Assembly (NCBI GenBank): GCA_947044405.1
Contig: CAMRHE010000028.1
Span: 10,584,001 to 10,648,000 of the forward strand
DNA length: 64,000 nucleotides
Source of the DNA: Leptodactylus fallax
Taxonomy: Eukaryota; Chordata; Amphibia; Anura; Leptodactylidae
Direction: 5' to 3'
Shown: one piece after another, positions 1 through 12,252 of the stretch
Layout: the number at the start of each line of letters is the position of its first letter
How positions within the stretch are numbered: the stretch's first letter is position 1
The notes under the pieces: model-generated
Database searches by the model: none
What the model was told of the DNA's origin: nothing
What the model saw: only the letters and a program-made list of their open reading frames with translations
Translations under genes and position numbers: made by a program

Positions 1-3000
1 ACAGGATAGATACAGGAGAAATACAACAGAGATACGGGAGAGATACAGGGAAGATACAGCAGGGATACAAGAGAGATACAGCAGAGATACAGGAGAGATA
101 TAGCAGAGATACAGGAGAGATACAGCAGAGATACAGGAGAGATACAGCAGAGATACAGGAGAGATACAGCAGAGATACAGGAGAGATACAGCAGAGATAC
201 AGGAGAGATACAGCAGAGATACAGGAGAGATATAGCAGAGATACAGGAGAGATACAGCAGAGATACAGGATAGATACAGGAGAAATACAACAGAGATACG
301 GGAGAGATACAGGGAAGATACAGCAGGGATACAAGAGAGATACAGCAGAGATACAGGAGAGATATAGCAGAGATACAGGAGAGATACAGCAGAGATACAG
401 GAGAGATACAGCAGAGATACAGGAGAGATACAGCAGAGATACAGCAGAGATACAGGAGAGATACAGGAGAGATACAGCAGAGATACAGGAGAGATATAGC
501 AGAGATACAGGAGAGATACAGCAGAGATACAGGAGAGATACAGCAGAGATACAGGAGAGATACAGCAGAGATACAGGAGAGATATAGCAGAGATACAGGA
601 GAGATACAGCAGAGATACAGGAGAGATACAGCAGAGATACAGGAGAGATACAGCAGAGATACAGGAGAGATATAGCAGAGATACAGGAGAGATACAGCAG
701 AGATACAGGAGAGATACAGGAGAGATACAGCAGAGATACAGGAGAGATATAGCAGAGATACAGGAGAGATACAGCAGAGATACAGGAGAGATACAGCAGA
801 GATACAGGAGAGATACAGGATAGATACAGAAGAGATACAGGAGAGATACAAGAGAGATACAGGAGAGATCCAACAGAGATACAGGAGAGATACAGGAGAG
901 ATATAGCAGAGATACAGGATAGATACAGGATAGATACAGCAGAGATACAAGAGAGATACAGGAGAGATACAGGAGAGATACAAGAGAGATACAGGAGAGA
1001 TACAGGAGAGATACAAGAGAGATACAGGATAGATACAGGATAGATACAGCAGAGATACAGGAGAGATACAGCAGAGATACAGGAGAGATACAGCAGAGAT
1101 ACAGGAGAGATATAGCAGAGATACAGGAGAGATACAGCAGAGATACAAGAGAAATACAGGAGAGATACAGGAGAGATACAGGAAAGATACAGGAGAGATA
1201 TTGCAGAGATACAGCAGAGATACAGGAGAGATACAGGAGAGATACAGCAGAGATACAGGAAAGATACAGGAGAGATATTGCAGAGATACAGCAGAGATAC
1301 AGGAGAGATACAGGAGAGATATTGCAGAGATACAGCAGAGATACAGGATAGATACAGGAGAAATACAACAGAGATACGGGAGAGATACAGGGAAGATACA
1401 GCAGGGATACAAGAGAGATACAGCAGAGATACAGGAGAGATATAGCAGAGATACAGGAGAGATATAGCAGAGATACAGGAGAGATACAGCAGAGATACAG
1501 GAGAGATACAGCAGAGATACAGGAGAGATACAGCAGAGATACAGGAGAGATACAGCAGAGATACAGGAGAGATATAGCAGAGATACAGGAGAGATACAGC
1601 AGAGATACAGGAGAGATATAGCAGAGATACAAGATAGATACAGCAGAGATACAGGAGAGATATAGCAGAGATACAGGAGAGATATAGCAGAGATACAGGA
1701 GAGATATAGCAGAGATACAGGATAGATACAGAAGAGATACAGGAGAGATATAGCAGAGATACAGGAGAGATCCAACAGAGATACAGCAGAGATACAGGAG
1801 AGATACAGGAAAGATACAGGAGAGATACAGCAGAGATACAGGAGAGATATAGCAGAGATACAAGATAGATACAGGAGAGATATAGCAGAGATACAGGATA
1901 GATACAGCAGAGATACAGGAGAGATATAGCAGAGATACAAGATAGATACAGCAGAGATACAGGAGAGATACAGAAGAGATACAGGAGAGATACAAGAGAG
2001 ATACAGGAGAGATCCAACAGAGATACAGGAGAGATACAGGAGAGATATAGCAGAGATACAGGATAGATACAGGATAGATACAGCAGAGATACAAGAGAGA
2101 TACAGGATAGATACAGGAGAGATATAGCAGAGATACAGGAGAGATACAGGAGAGATACAGGATAGATACAGGATAGATACAGCAGAGATACAGGAGAGAT
2201 ACAGGAGAGATACAGGAGAGATACAACAGAGATACAGGAGAGATACAGCAGAGATACAGGAGAGATACAGGTGAGATACAGGAGAGATACAACAGAGATA
2301 CAAGAGAGATACAGGATAGATACAGGAGAGATATAGCAGAGATACAGGAGAGATATAGCAGAGATACAGGATAGATACAGCAGAGATACAAGAGAGATAC
2401 AGGAGAGATATAGCAGAGATACAGGATAGATACAGCAGAGATACAAGAGAGATACAGGAGAGATACAAGAGAGATACAGGAGAGATACAGGATAGATACA
2501 GGAGAGATATAGAAGAGATACAGGAGAGATATAGCAGAGATACAGGAAAGATACAGGATAGATACAGGAGAAATACAGCAGAGATACAGGAGAGATACAG
2601 CAGAGATACAGGAGAGATACAGCAGAGATACAGGAGAGATACAGGAGAGATACAGGAGAGATACAAGATAGATACAGGATAGATACAGGAAAGATGCAGG
2701 ATAGATACAGCAGAGATACAAGAGAGATACAACAGAGATACAGGATAGATACAGGATAGATACAGGAGAGATATAGCAGAGATACAGGAAAGATACAGGA
2801 GAGATACAGGAGAGATACAGGATAGATACAGGAGAAATACAGCAGAGATACAGGAGAGATACAGCAGAGATACAGGAGAGATACAGGATAGATACAGGAG
2901 AGATATAGCAGAGATACAGGAAAGATACAGGAGAGATACAGGAGAGATACAGGAGAGATACAGCAGAGATAAGGGAGAGATACAGGGAAGATACAGGAGA

Positions 3001-3316
3001 GATACAAGAGAGATACAGCAGAGATACAGGAAAGATACAGGAGATATACAACAGAGATTACAACAGAGATACAGGAGAGATACAGGGAAGATACAAGAGA
3101 GATACAGCAGAGATACAGGAGAGATACAGGATAGATACAGGATAGATACAGGAGAGATACAGCAGAGATACAGGAGAGATACAGCAGAGATACAAGAGAG
3201 ATACAGGAGAGATACAGGAGAGATACAGGGAAGATACAAGAGAGATACAGCAGAGATACAGGAGAGATACAGCAGAGATACAGCAGAGATACAGCAAAGA
3301 TACAGCAGAGATACAC
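1..3316. repeat. 11-bp minisatellite (GAGATACAGGA-type), truncated by window start
   Basis: About 300 head-to-tail copies of an 11-bp unit, mainly GAGATACAGCA and GAGATACAGGA, with variants GAGATATAGCA, GAGATACAAGA, GATAGATACAG and GAGATACGGGA. The plus strand is purine-rich. A distinctive variant block (ATAGATACAGGAGAAATACA and onward, about 100 bp) recurs at 1, 265 and 1343. These offsets of 264 and 1342 bp are exact multiples of 11 (24 and 122 units), so the array has grown partly by duplication of larger blocks. Open frames inside it (for example 1201-1467 plus, 3058-3363 minus) are repeat artefacts. Confidence 0.97.
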
Positions 3317-3804
3317 ACTGAATACAATAAAAAAGAATTCTGAATGATATTTAATATCACCAAAAACTTTCAGACAATTATTTCGCTTGACATATATTCC
3401 CAACCTCCAGACAGATCCTCTGGGTGTGTCTCACTTACAATACCATATAAAACACGGAATAAACAGGCCACAAATATATAAAGTGTTGGCATTTAAGAGA
3501 CGTGAACTTCACACAATGTCTTACAGCAATACAATGCCGCCTTTGTCTGCCGCGTTCGGGGGTTGCTTAAAGATGTCTTTTTATGTGATTGCGCCATTTT
3601 TTCCATGCCACATTAGGATAAATTCTTATTCATGTAGGGAGAAGAAGTTTAACCCGGATCAGTGGAAATAAAAAGAGAAGGTTTCTATTATCTGTGCATG
3701 GTCTAAGATCTAACAGAGAAAACTAGAATGGAAGGGCAGGAAAGAAAAAACAGAAGATATATATCATAGGAAAGAGATATAGAACAATGAAATCTGTATG
3801 ATGA
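3317..3804. other. Unassigned sequence, no gene seen
   Basis: Non-repetitive, AT-leaning sequence between the 11-bp array and an ATT microsatellite. A 94-residue open frame at 3387-3671 has no recognisable motif, no splice context and no obvious family, so it is not called as a gene. Confidence 0.5.
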
Positions 3805-3905
3805 TAGCTTTTATTATTATTACTATTATTATTATCAGTATTATCATTAATAATAATAATAATATTTATTATTATTATTATGGTAATAATAATAATTTAT
3901 TTTTA
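3805..3905. repeat. (ATT)n / (AAT)n microsatellite
   Basis: Trinucleotide tract reading TTATTATTA then switching to AATAATAAT and back. The switch of strand sense inside the tract can fold into short hairpins. Confidence 0.9.
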
Positions 3906-4171
3906 AAGGACCATTACTTCAAGGGGTTTAAAGAATTTAAAGGGAACCTGTCACACTGTACATACAATCCTATCTACAGACATATTATAGAGCATCAGGA
4001 GCAGAGCAGATTTATATATATTTTTATATGATATGATTCAGTATAACTTGTCATTCCTGCTCTTTCAATAATGGGGAATTGCTTCAAAAAAAGTTCTCCG
4101 GCGCAGTGGGACTGGAGTGTTTCCGTAATAGCCTGGCCAAATGCCACATTACACAGTACTTAGCCTACAAT

Positions 4172-4386
4172 TTAAAGAGGTATTCCCACCTTATTAAACA
4201 ATGGCATATCAATATGATCCGGAGAATGAAGGGGCTGTAGCACCAGTTTAACACTACATCCCCTGCTATGTTTCCAAAGGGACCCTGTGCTAAAGTGCTT
4301 ATTTCAAGGAATGGTGAGGATCCCAGAGCTAAGACCATAGTGATGATATCCTAGCAATATGCCATCACTTTATAGGATCCCTTTAA
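4172..4386. mobile_element. Short TTAA-type non-autonomous DNA transposon (MITE)
   Basis: Begins TTAAAGAGG and ends CCCTTTAA, so TTAA flanks both sides as in piggyBac-like insertions. The inner ends are imperfect inverted repeats: AATGGCATATCAATATGAT on the left against the complement of ATCCTAGCAATATGCCATCA on the right. There is no coding capacity. Assignment to the piggyBac group is inferred from TTAA only. Confidence 0.6.
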
Positions 4387-4583
4387 GGGTAAGTTTACAC
4401 GGCGCAAAAGGAGTAGGAATTCCTCATCCTTTTCCGCTGCCATTTTCTGGTGAGCTGATCATGTGGGGCGTCAGCATTCAGTCGCGGCTTTCTGCTGCTG
4501 ATTAAGTCCAAATGGATGAGCCCAATCAGCAGGGAGTCTCAAGCCCCAAATCTGCAGCAAATTCCAACGTGTGAACTTACCCC
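4387..4583. mobile_element. Foldback MITE with GGGTAAGTTTACACGG ends
   Basis: The left tip GGGTAAGTTTACACGGCG is the inverted complement of the right tip CAACGTGTGAACTTACCC with few mismatches. It is about 200 bp, non-coding, and directly abuts the preceding TTAA-type element. Confidence 0.6.
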
Positions 4584-5093
4584 TAGAAGCTGGAGGCTGT
4601 GAAAAGACTAATAGAAACAATTTGGGCTCCGTTCTCCTTAATCTGAGCCCTACGCTACATCTGCTTGTCCAGCGGACTATAGCCATGTGTATGAAGCCAA
4701 AGGAGAGAAGGCTGTATATATAATGTTACAGTATCCATGTCCGTGTACTTAGAAGAAGCAAAAATAATTTACAGTGAGCTCTGACGCGTCTAATATTCAT
4801 CCTCAGCCTGGAGGGGTTTCGGCCTCTACTGCATATGTTTTCTTAACATTATAAACCGGATGCTGTAGATGAAACACACCCAGAAATAACTGAAACTGCC
4901 CGGCAATGTCTGCTCCGGCCAAAGATGACACAAATAGAAAAAAAAAATAAGCACTGGCAAACCATTCATAGGTTTCTAAGGTCATATAGAGTTATATAGG
5001 GTCATGTAGCCATACTTAGTGGGTGGCAGTGAAGGGCACTAAACAAGTACGATGCAATGCACGGGGTTGATGAGATTAGCAAAATAGAGTGCT

Positions 5094-5275
5094 TAAAGGG
5101 AATCTTCCACCACCTCCATCTACATCCTTTATCAGCCACCCCCCCTCCACTAATTCTGGCACAGCTGAAATTTTTTTCTGTAGTCCCCACCATTCCTGAG
5201 CAATCAGTTCTATTAGTTTCAGCACCCAATAAGCTAATTAGGCTCCCTACGGTCATGTGGGCGGTCTTGGGGTGA
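5094..5275. mobile_element. Half copy of foldback family A
   Basis: Shares CTTCCACCACCTCC, TAATTCTGGCACAG and CCACCATTCCTGAGCAATCA with the larger elements at 16212 and 34224, but the right arm is missing. It is a truncated member of the same non-coding family. Confidence 0.6.
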
Positions 5276-5379
5276 AGAATAGAATATTGGGTGGTGAAAC
5301 TAAGTGAAATGATTACCCGGAAACGGTGGGGGCTAAAAAAAAAAAAAATAATAATTCTAACAGAACCAGAATCAGCTAT

Positions 5380-5910
5380 TAAAGGGATTTTCTGGGAATA
5401 TAATACTAAAGGATAATCCTCAGGATCGGTCATCATTGTCAGATTGTGGGGGGGTCTGACTCCCCGCACTCCCACCTAATAGAAAGACATGAGGCCTACA
5501 GCTCTATGGGTGAGGCTAAATGGGGAGTCTAACTCTTCTGTCCTGAGATGTGACTCCACTTTCTACACCATTCACTTACTGGAGGTTTTATATAACCGTA
5601 GTTGATATATCCGGTGTATGGACAGCTGGACAGGCTACCAACCCCAGTTTCCCACTTTTCAGAGTTTAATAAATTCCCTCCAATATGTTTAGTACTGTCT
5701 GCGCCTAGTACTATAGTTCAGGACAGGTCCAGGACTGAGCTGCAATACCAGGCACAAACACTATATGCAGTATGGCGCTGTGCCTGGTATACAATGCAGG
5801 GGACGTGGAGATCGCTGGAGTCAGATGGTCTCCGAAATCAGCTTATCGGCAAGGGTGTCAGGATCCCTACCCCCACCAATCCAATACTAACGGCTTGTCA
5901 TGTCCAAGCA
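5380..5910. mobile_element. Fragments of dispersed TTAA family B
   Basis: Starts TTAAAGGGATTTTCTGGG and runs through AGGATAATCCTCAGGATCGG and a G-rich GGGGGGGTCTGACTCC segment. A second piece near 5735-5900 has GAGCTGCAATACCAGGCAC and a GCGCTGTGCCTGGTAT block. Related pieces occur at 6245, 54071 and 60770. This is a very common type of non-coding interspersed repeat in frog DNA (from general knowledge). Exact ends are not resolved. Confidence 0.5.
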
Positions 5911-6244
5911 AGTTCCAGAATCATCAGATTTTCTGTATAATCAGATGTCAGATTAAAGGAATGTTTAGATGTTTCCATAGTAGAGTCTTCTAAAAAAACA
6001 TAATGGTTTACGTTGCGAGTCCCAGAGTAAATTTTCCGTTGTTAAGTACTTGTTCACACCGTCCACACTTTTAATGCAGACATGAAAGGATTCAAATCCG
6101 TCTATTTACTTCACAGCCTTATATAATGAAGAAGTAATTTTGCATTTTATGGCATTTTAGGTTCTTTTTGATGTTTTTACAAGACCTTTGAAGCGTACAG
6201 ATAAAAGCGTAACACATCAGCACCTCGGCGTAGACATGACGGAT

Positions 6245-6470
6245 TCTTTAAAGGGGTATTCTGATGTTCATCAATAAAGATTATTATTTATATATGTGAC
6301 GATCGGCTGTTTGAAGAGGTTGCTAGGTTTTTCAGCACCGTGACCCCTTTCCTGTGCCAATGATGTCACGTTCGCTGGTCACATGGTACAGCCACAGCTC
6401 AGTCCTATTCAAGTGAATGGGGCAGAACTGCAATATCGAGCACAGCCACTATATACTGTATGGGGCTGTG
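6245..6470. mobile_element. Dispersed family B copy, continuous with the 36-bp array
   Basis: Begins TTTAAAGGGGTATTCTG, contains CGGCTGTTTGAAGAGG, TCAAGTGAATGGGGCAGAA and ends GTATGGGGCTGTGCC. At that point the sequence turns directly into the 36-bp minisatellite, so the array appears to have grown within or at the edge of this element. Confidence 0.55.
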
Positions 6471-9082
6471 CCAGCAGTAGTACCACTAGTACCAGCAATA
6501 ACAATGCCAGCAGTAGTACCATTAGTACCAGCAATAACAGTCCCAGCAATAGTAGTGCCACTAGTACCAGCAGTAACCGTGCCAGCAATAGTAGTACCAC
6601 TAGTACCAGCAGTAACGGTGCCAGCAGTAGTACCACTAGTACCAGCAGTAACAGTCCCAGCAATAGTACCACTAGTACCAGCAGTAACAGTCCCAGCAAT
6701 AGTAGTACCACTAGTACCAGCAGTAACATTGTAAGCAGTAGCACCACTAGTACCAGCAGTAACATCGCAAGCAGTAGCACCACTAGTTCCAGCAGTAACG
6801 GTGCTAGCAGTAGTACCACTAGTCCCAGCAGTAATGGTGCCACTAGTAGCACCACTTGTAACAGCAGTAACGGTGCCAGCAGTAGTACAACTAGTCACAG
6901 CAGTAATGGTGCTAGCAGTAGTACCACTAGTCACAGCAATAATGGTGCCAGCAGTAGTACCACTAGTCACAGCAGTAATGGTGCTAGCTGTAGTACCACA
7001 AGTCACAGCAGTAACGGTGCCAGCAGTAGTACCACTAGTCACAGCAGTAATGGTGCCAGCAGTAGTACCACTAGTCACAGCAGTAATGGTGCCAGCAGTA
7101 GTACCACTAGTCACAGCAGTAATGGTGCCAGCAGTAGTACCACTAGTCACAGCAGTAATGGTGCCAGCAGTAGTACCACTAGTCACAGCAGTAATGGTGT
7201 TAGCAGTAGTACCACTAGTCACAGCAGTAATGGTGCCAGCAGTAGTACCACTAGTCACAGCAGTAATGGTGTTAGCAGTAGTACCACTAGTCACAGCAGT
7301 AATGGTGCCAGCAGTAGTACCACTAGTCACAGCAGTAACGGTGCCAGCAGTAGTACCACTAGTCACAGCAGTAATGGTGCCAGCAGTAGTACCACTAGTC
7401 ACAGCAGTAATGGTGCCAGCAGTAGTACCACTAGTCACAGCAATAATGGTGCCAGCAGTAGTACCACTAGTCACAGCAGTAATGGTGCCAGCAGTAGTAC
7501 CACTAGTCACAGCAGTAATGGTGCCAGCAGTAGTACCACTAGTCACAGCAGTAATGGTGCCAGCAGTAGTACCACTAGTCACAGCAGTAATGGTGCCAGC
7601 AGTAGTACCACTAGTCACAGCAGTAATGGTGCCAGCAGTAGTACCACTAGTCACAGCAGTAATGGTGTTAGCAGTAGTACCACTAGTCACAGCAGTAATG
7701 GTGCCAGCAGTAGTACCACTAGTCACAGCAGTAATGGTGTTAGCAGTAGTACCACTAGTCACAGCAATAATGGTGCCAGCAGTAGTACCACTAGTCACAG
7801 CAGTAATGGTGCCAGCAGTAGTACCACTAGTCACAGCAGTAATGGTGCCAGCAGTAGTATCACTAGTCACAGCAGTAACGGTGCCAGCAGTAGTACCACT
7901 AGTCACAGCAGTAATGGTGCTAGCTGTAGTACCACAAGTCACAGCAGTAACGGTGCCAGCAGTAGTACCACTAGTCACAGCAGTAATGGTGCCAGCAGTA
8001 GTACCACTAGTCACAGCAGTAATGGTGCCAGCAGTAGTACCACTAGTCACAGCAATAATGGTGCCAGCAGTAGTATCACTAGTCACAGCAGTAATGGTGC
8101 CAGCAGTAGTACCACTAGTCACAGCAGTAATGGTGCCAGCAGTAGTACCACTAGTCACAGCAATAATGGTGCCAGCAGTAGTACCACTAGTCACAGCAGT
8201 AATGGTGCCAGCAGTAGTACCACTAGTCACAGCAATAATGGTGCCAGCAGTAGTACCACTAGTCACAGCAATAATGGTGCCAGCAGTAGTACCACTAGTC
8301 ACAGCAGTAATGGTGCCAGCAGTAGTACCACTAGTCACAGCAATAATGGTGCCAGCAGTAGTACCACTAGTCACAGCAGTAACGGTGCCAGCAGTAGTAC
8401 CACTAGTCACAGCAGTAACGGTGCCAGCAGTAGTACCACTAGTCACAGCAGTAACGGTGCCAGCAGTAGTACCACTAGTCACAGCAGTAATGGTGCCAGC
8501 AGTAGTACCACTAGTCACAGCAATAATGGTGCCAGCAGTAGTACCACTAGTCACAGCAGTAATGGTGCCAGCAGTAGTACCACTAGTCACAGCAATAATG
8601 GTGCTAGCTGTAGTACCACAAGTCACAGCAGTAACGGTGCCAGCAGTAGTACCACTAGTCACAGCAGTAATGGTGCCAGCAGTAGTACCACTAGTCACAG
8701 CAATAATGGTGCCAGCAGTAGTACCACTAGTCACAGCAGTAATGGTGCCAGCAGTAGTACCACTAGTCACAGCAGTAATGGTGCTAGCAGTAGTACCACT
8801 AGTCACAGCAGTAATGGTGCCAGCAGTAGTACCACTAGTCACAGCAGTAATGGTGCTAGCAGTAGTACCACTAGTCACAGCAGTAATGGTGCCAGCAGTA
8901 GTACCACTAGTCACAGCAGTAATGGTGCCAGCAGTAGTACCACTAGTCACAGCAGTAATGGTGCCAGCAGTAGTACCACTAGTCACAGCAGTAATGGTGC
9001 CAGCAGTAGTACCACTAGTCACAGCAGTAATGGTGCTAGCAGAAATACCACTAGTACCAGCATTAAGAGTAGCAGCAGTAAT
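6471..9082. repeat. 36-bp minisatellite with spurious long open frames
   Basis: About 72 copies of a 36-bp unit, reading in one frame as the 12-residue repeat SSTTSHSSNGAS. The first 400 bp and the last 60 bp have a simpler ancestral version with ACCAGCAGTAAC; the core (about 6890-9040) is nearly uniform, with CACAGCAGTAATGGTGCC and scattered substitutions (GTTAGC, CAATAAT, GCTAGCTGT). Because 36 is a multiple of 3 and the unit lacks stops in two plus frames and one minus frame, frames of 928 and 764 residues (plus) and 884 residues (minus) stay open. None has a promoter, signal peptide or splice signal that I can see, so I treat this as a repeat and not a mucin-like gene. Each unit carries an ACTAGT site. 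Confidence 0.93.
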
Positions 9083-10044
9083 GTATATACAGTGACAATA
9101 CAACCCACTATGTCTCCACAGGGAAAGTCACCTAACTTTCCCAAATTGCTGAATGGCAAATATGTGTAGTTATGCTTTGATAATTTCCTTTTTCTATATT
9201 CATATTTACTTTTCAAGAGCTTGGGAAAGCTGGGTACTAAAAAATGAAAAGGTATTCTGAATACCATACTGGGTATGTAACATCTTGGCTATTGTCCTTA
9301 TACTATATGTATATGCACTAAACAGTATGCCATAACATGCCAGGTTTTCTTTTCAGGATCCCGGGAAAGCTGGGTGAAAAACCAATTAGTGCTGTAATAC
9401 AGACTGCTGCTGAAGCAAAATCTCCCTATACATCCCCTCTCTTATAACACAGTAAGCTAGTTTTGCCTTACAGGAATCTGAAAAAGCTGGGTTTGCACAA
9501 ACTTGATGAAAATAACAAACGTGACTGTAACCCTCCCTTGTCCCTGGAGTAATTCCTGCCCTGGGGCTGCACTGTCTCCATTACACTCAATGACACACCA
9601 CTACAACATTATAGTGAATGGGAGCTAAGCTCCGCCCCTAAACAATAAGCCCCTCCCTCCATACTTCCTGTGAAATTATGCTGCTACTCCTAACCGGTCT
9701 GCAGCTGGGGGGAGGAAGGAAGCGATGTCTGACCACTGGATGTCTGCAAGATTAATCCTAAACTGCTTGGAGCAACGATATCCAGAAAATTCTGCACAGA
9801 AACTTCAACTGAACGATGCAGCTGTTTGTTTGTTTTTTTAAGTTTTTAGGCTTTAGTGTCCCTTTAAGAACTTAAGGAATGTGCAAGAAGATAAGACAGA
9901 TAACGGGCTGATATTTCCATAACAGTGATATCTCTGGCGTAGCGATGGCAATTTCTAATATCCCAGCCTGTGACATTGACCTAGTCTCTCAAGACAATCG
10001 CCAAAATAGACCTAAAAGGGAACAAAGAATATTATCCTTATCCA
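9083..10044. other. Intervening sequence with a thrice-repeated GAAAGCTGGGT motif
   Basis: Non-coding. The motif GGGAAAGCTGGGT or a close form occurs near 9222, 9364 and 9480, each time after a T-rich stretch, so a degenerate tandem duplication of about 115-145 bp is likely. The rest, including a CTCCGCCCC-containing stretch near 9630, resembles dispersed repeat debris. No gene seen. Confidence 0.45.
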
Positions 10045-10690
10045 TAGAGGGGGTAGAAGACCCCCCATTATCAGGATCAGGGGTAGAAGACCCCCATTAT
10101 CAGCATCAGGGGTAGAAGACCCCCATTATCAGGATCAGGGTTAGAAGACCCTCATTATCAGCATCAGGGGTAGAAGACCCCCCATTATCAGGATCAGGGT
10201 TAGAAGACCCTCATTATCAGCATCAGGGGTAGAAGACCCCCATTATCAGCATCAGGGGTAGAAGACCCCCATTATCAGGATCAGAGTTAGAAGACCCTCA
10301 TTATCAGCATCAGGGGTAGAAGACCCCCCATTATCAGGATCAGGGGTAGAAGACCCCCCATTATCAGGATCAGGGGTAGAAGACCCCCTATTATCAGGAT
10401 CATGGTTATAAGACCCCCATTATCAGCATCAGGGGTAGAAGGCCCCCCACTATCATGATCAGGGGTAGAAGACCCTCATTATCAGCATCAGCGGTAGAAG
10501 ACCCCCCATTATCAGCATCAGGGGTAGAAGACCCCCCATTATCAGGATCAGGGATAAAATACCCCTCATTATCAGGATCAGGGGTAGAAGACCCCCCAAT
10601 ATTAAAGGTAGAACACCCCCATTATCAGAGGTAGAACACCCCCCAATATCAGGATCAGAGCATGAACACTCCCCATTATCAGGAACAGGC
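10045..10690. repeat. 29-30-bp minisatellite (GGGGTAGAAGACCCCCATTATCAG-type)
   Basis: About 21 copies of a unit made of GGGTAGAAGACCCCC, ATTATCAG and GATCAGG or CATCAGG; the last few copies degenerate. GGGTAGAAGACCC is partly self-complementary (GGGT...ACCC), so each copy can form a small hairpin. The 85-residue minus-strand frame in it is an artefact. Confidence 0.92.
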
Positions 10691-10698
10691 ATAGAACA

Positions 10699-10735
10699 CC
10701 CCCCCCCCCCCCCCAAAAAAAAAAAAAAAAAACCC
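10699..10735. repeat. Poly-C followed by poly-A tract
   Basis: A run of 17 C followed by a run of about 18 A at the end of the minisatellite. Homopolymer lengths in raw sequence are uncertain. Confidence 0.85.
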
Positions 10736-11327
10736 TTGAAAAGATTTTCTATTCTGTCTAGTCTACAGTGATAAGGCCCTGTTCACATCTGCTTTAACGC
10801 CATAGGGACAGAGCAATGAAAATGATGGAAGGCGCAGATCTGTCACATGAAGGACATCAGCGCCATCCAACAGGCCCAATGGTTCTGTGACCATCCTATT
10901 ACTGGACCAATAGCGCAGCATGCTGTATTCTTGATATTTTTGGGGGCTCCATTACAAAACCTAAATATCATTGTCATCTGGTGTCGGGTAACAGATTGGG
11001 ACATTACCCTTTACCAATCTTCCATCGGCTGATCCCATATTCTCCAGGTTGTATGATCTGCCTGTGTCCATGTAGCAAGAAGAATCATATTGTGTCACGC
11101 TCCACCCACAGGCCTGAAGCCAAAAATATATACCCCTGGACACCTGAGATTTATTTGTTTTATGGGTTTGGGGTTAGGAAGGAAAAACACACAATAATGT
11201 CTCTATAATTATCACATCCTAAAAATGAAAGTGAATAGAATCCCGCAATATTTTATACTGACACACCGCCATTATTATGACTAAATGTAGACCAAGGTAC
11301 AAACACAGAATACAATACACCACAGAT

Positions 11328-11525
11328 GTAAAGCTAGTTTCACATCGGCGTCAGTTCGGAGTCTCCAGCGCTCAGTCTGTCTAAAATCGCACACAAAAAA
11401 GTCCAGCAAGCACAACTTTTTGTCCAGCGAAATCAAAGAGAAAACAATGACCACTCATCGGATCCCATCACAGTCAATGGGATCCCCGGAGATCTGTTGT
11501 CTGTGATTAGACGGATCCATTTTAA
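11328..11525. mobile_element. Fragment of a GTTCACATC-type dispersed element
   Basis: Starts AGCTAGTTTCACATCGGCG, has CAGTCAATGGGATCCCCGG and ends near GACGGATCC. The tip and the 'price-tag' middle (a short palindromic GGATCCC.. CAATGGGATCC block) resemble the family at 17600, 38643 and 57560. Ends are uncertain. Confidence 0.4.
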
Positions 11526-11883
11526 TATTTAGTCTTAGAAGAGGCCCCCCTAGGGTGCCTGGCTCCATCCTGGGAAGGAATTGCCCTGATTCTACTGCCC
11601 TTCACCTTTATTCTTTGGGAAGCTTGCTTGGTCTTTGCGGCAGACACAGCAATGGAGGAGGATGCCTGCTGCAGCAAGCTACCTCCCAGCCAAGCAGACC
11701 CAGCTCCCTAATTTTACAGACCACCATGGATTAGAAGGAGGTGGAAGGTAAATCAAACTGAAGTGGGACAGAACAAGGTTGCATAAGAAGAGGATTGTAA
11801 TACTGGCGGCAGGCGCTGCTCCTCATGGCCGTCCTCCCAACGGGTTACTCTTCTGCAGCAGCCCGAGACCTTCAGCGTACCAG

Positions 11884-12252
11884 AGCACATTACAGTGATA
11901 TACATCATATCTTTGTTATGTACATTACTTTTGTAGATTTGGACAAAAACAACTTTGAAGAGTTATGTAAATGAGGCAGTTGGTGCACTGGAGGCGGGCC
12001 TTCAGCTATGGCAGCACTGCTCTTGCTGCTTAGGTAGGATGTGTGATGTCACAGTAGTGATGTCAACTGTCACTGCTAGGGGTGGCGTAAGTAGAAGGTA
12101 GAAGGGGTCTGAGCGACAAGAGCATTGCTTCAGGGAGCTGAAGGCCCGCCCCCAGTGCACCTACTGCCTCATTTGCATTCAAAGTAGTTTTTCTCCAAAT
12201 CTACAAAAGTGACCGATATAACAAGGGAGTGTTGTTTACAAGTGTAATGTGC
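11884..12252. mobile_element. Foldback MITE, about 370 bp
   Basis: The left arm (GCACATTACA, TTTGTAGATTTGG, AAATGAGGCAGTTGGTGCAC, GGCGGGCCTTCAGCT) is repeated in inverted form on the right (AGCTGAAGGCCCGCC, GTGCACCTACTGCCTCATTT, CCAAATCTACAAA, TGTAATGTGC). The arms are roughly 150 bp with a central spacer near 12040-12120. No coding capacity. Superfamily not determined. Confidence 0.8.

Noticed and set aside
3387..3671. Small protein of 94 residues
   Set aside because: No motif, no family resemblance, no exon signals; expected by chance.
6449..9103. 884-residue minus-strand protein
   Set aside because: Shadow of the same 36-bp array.
6383..9169. 928-residue Ser/Thr/Asn-rich protein (mucin-like)
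   Set aside because: The frame is open only because a 36-bp unit has no stop in this phase; a second plus frame and a minus frame are equally open, and no signal peptide, conserved domain or splice context is seen.
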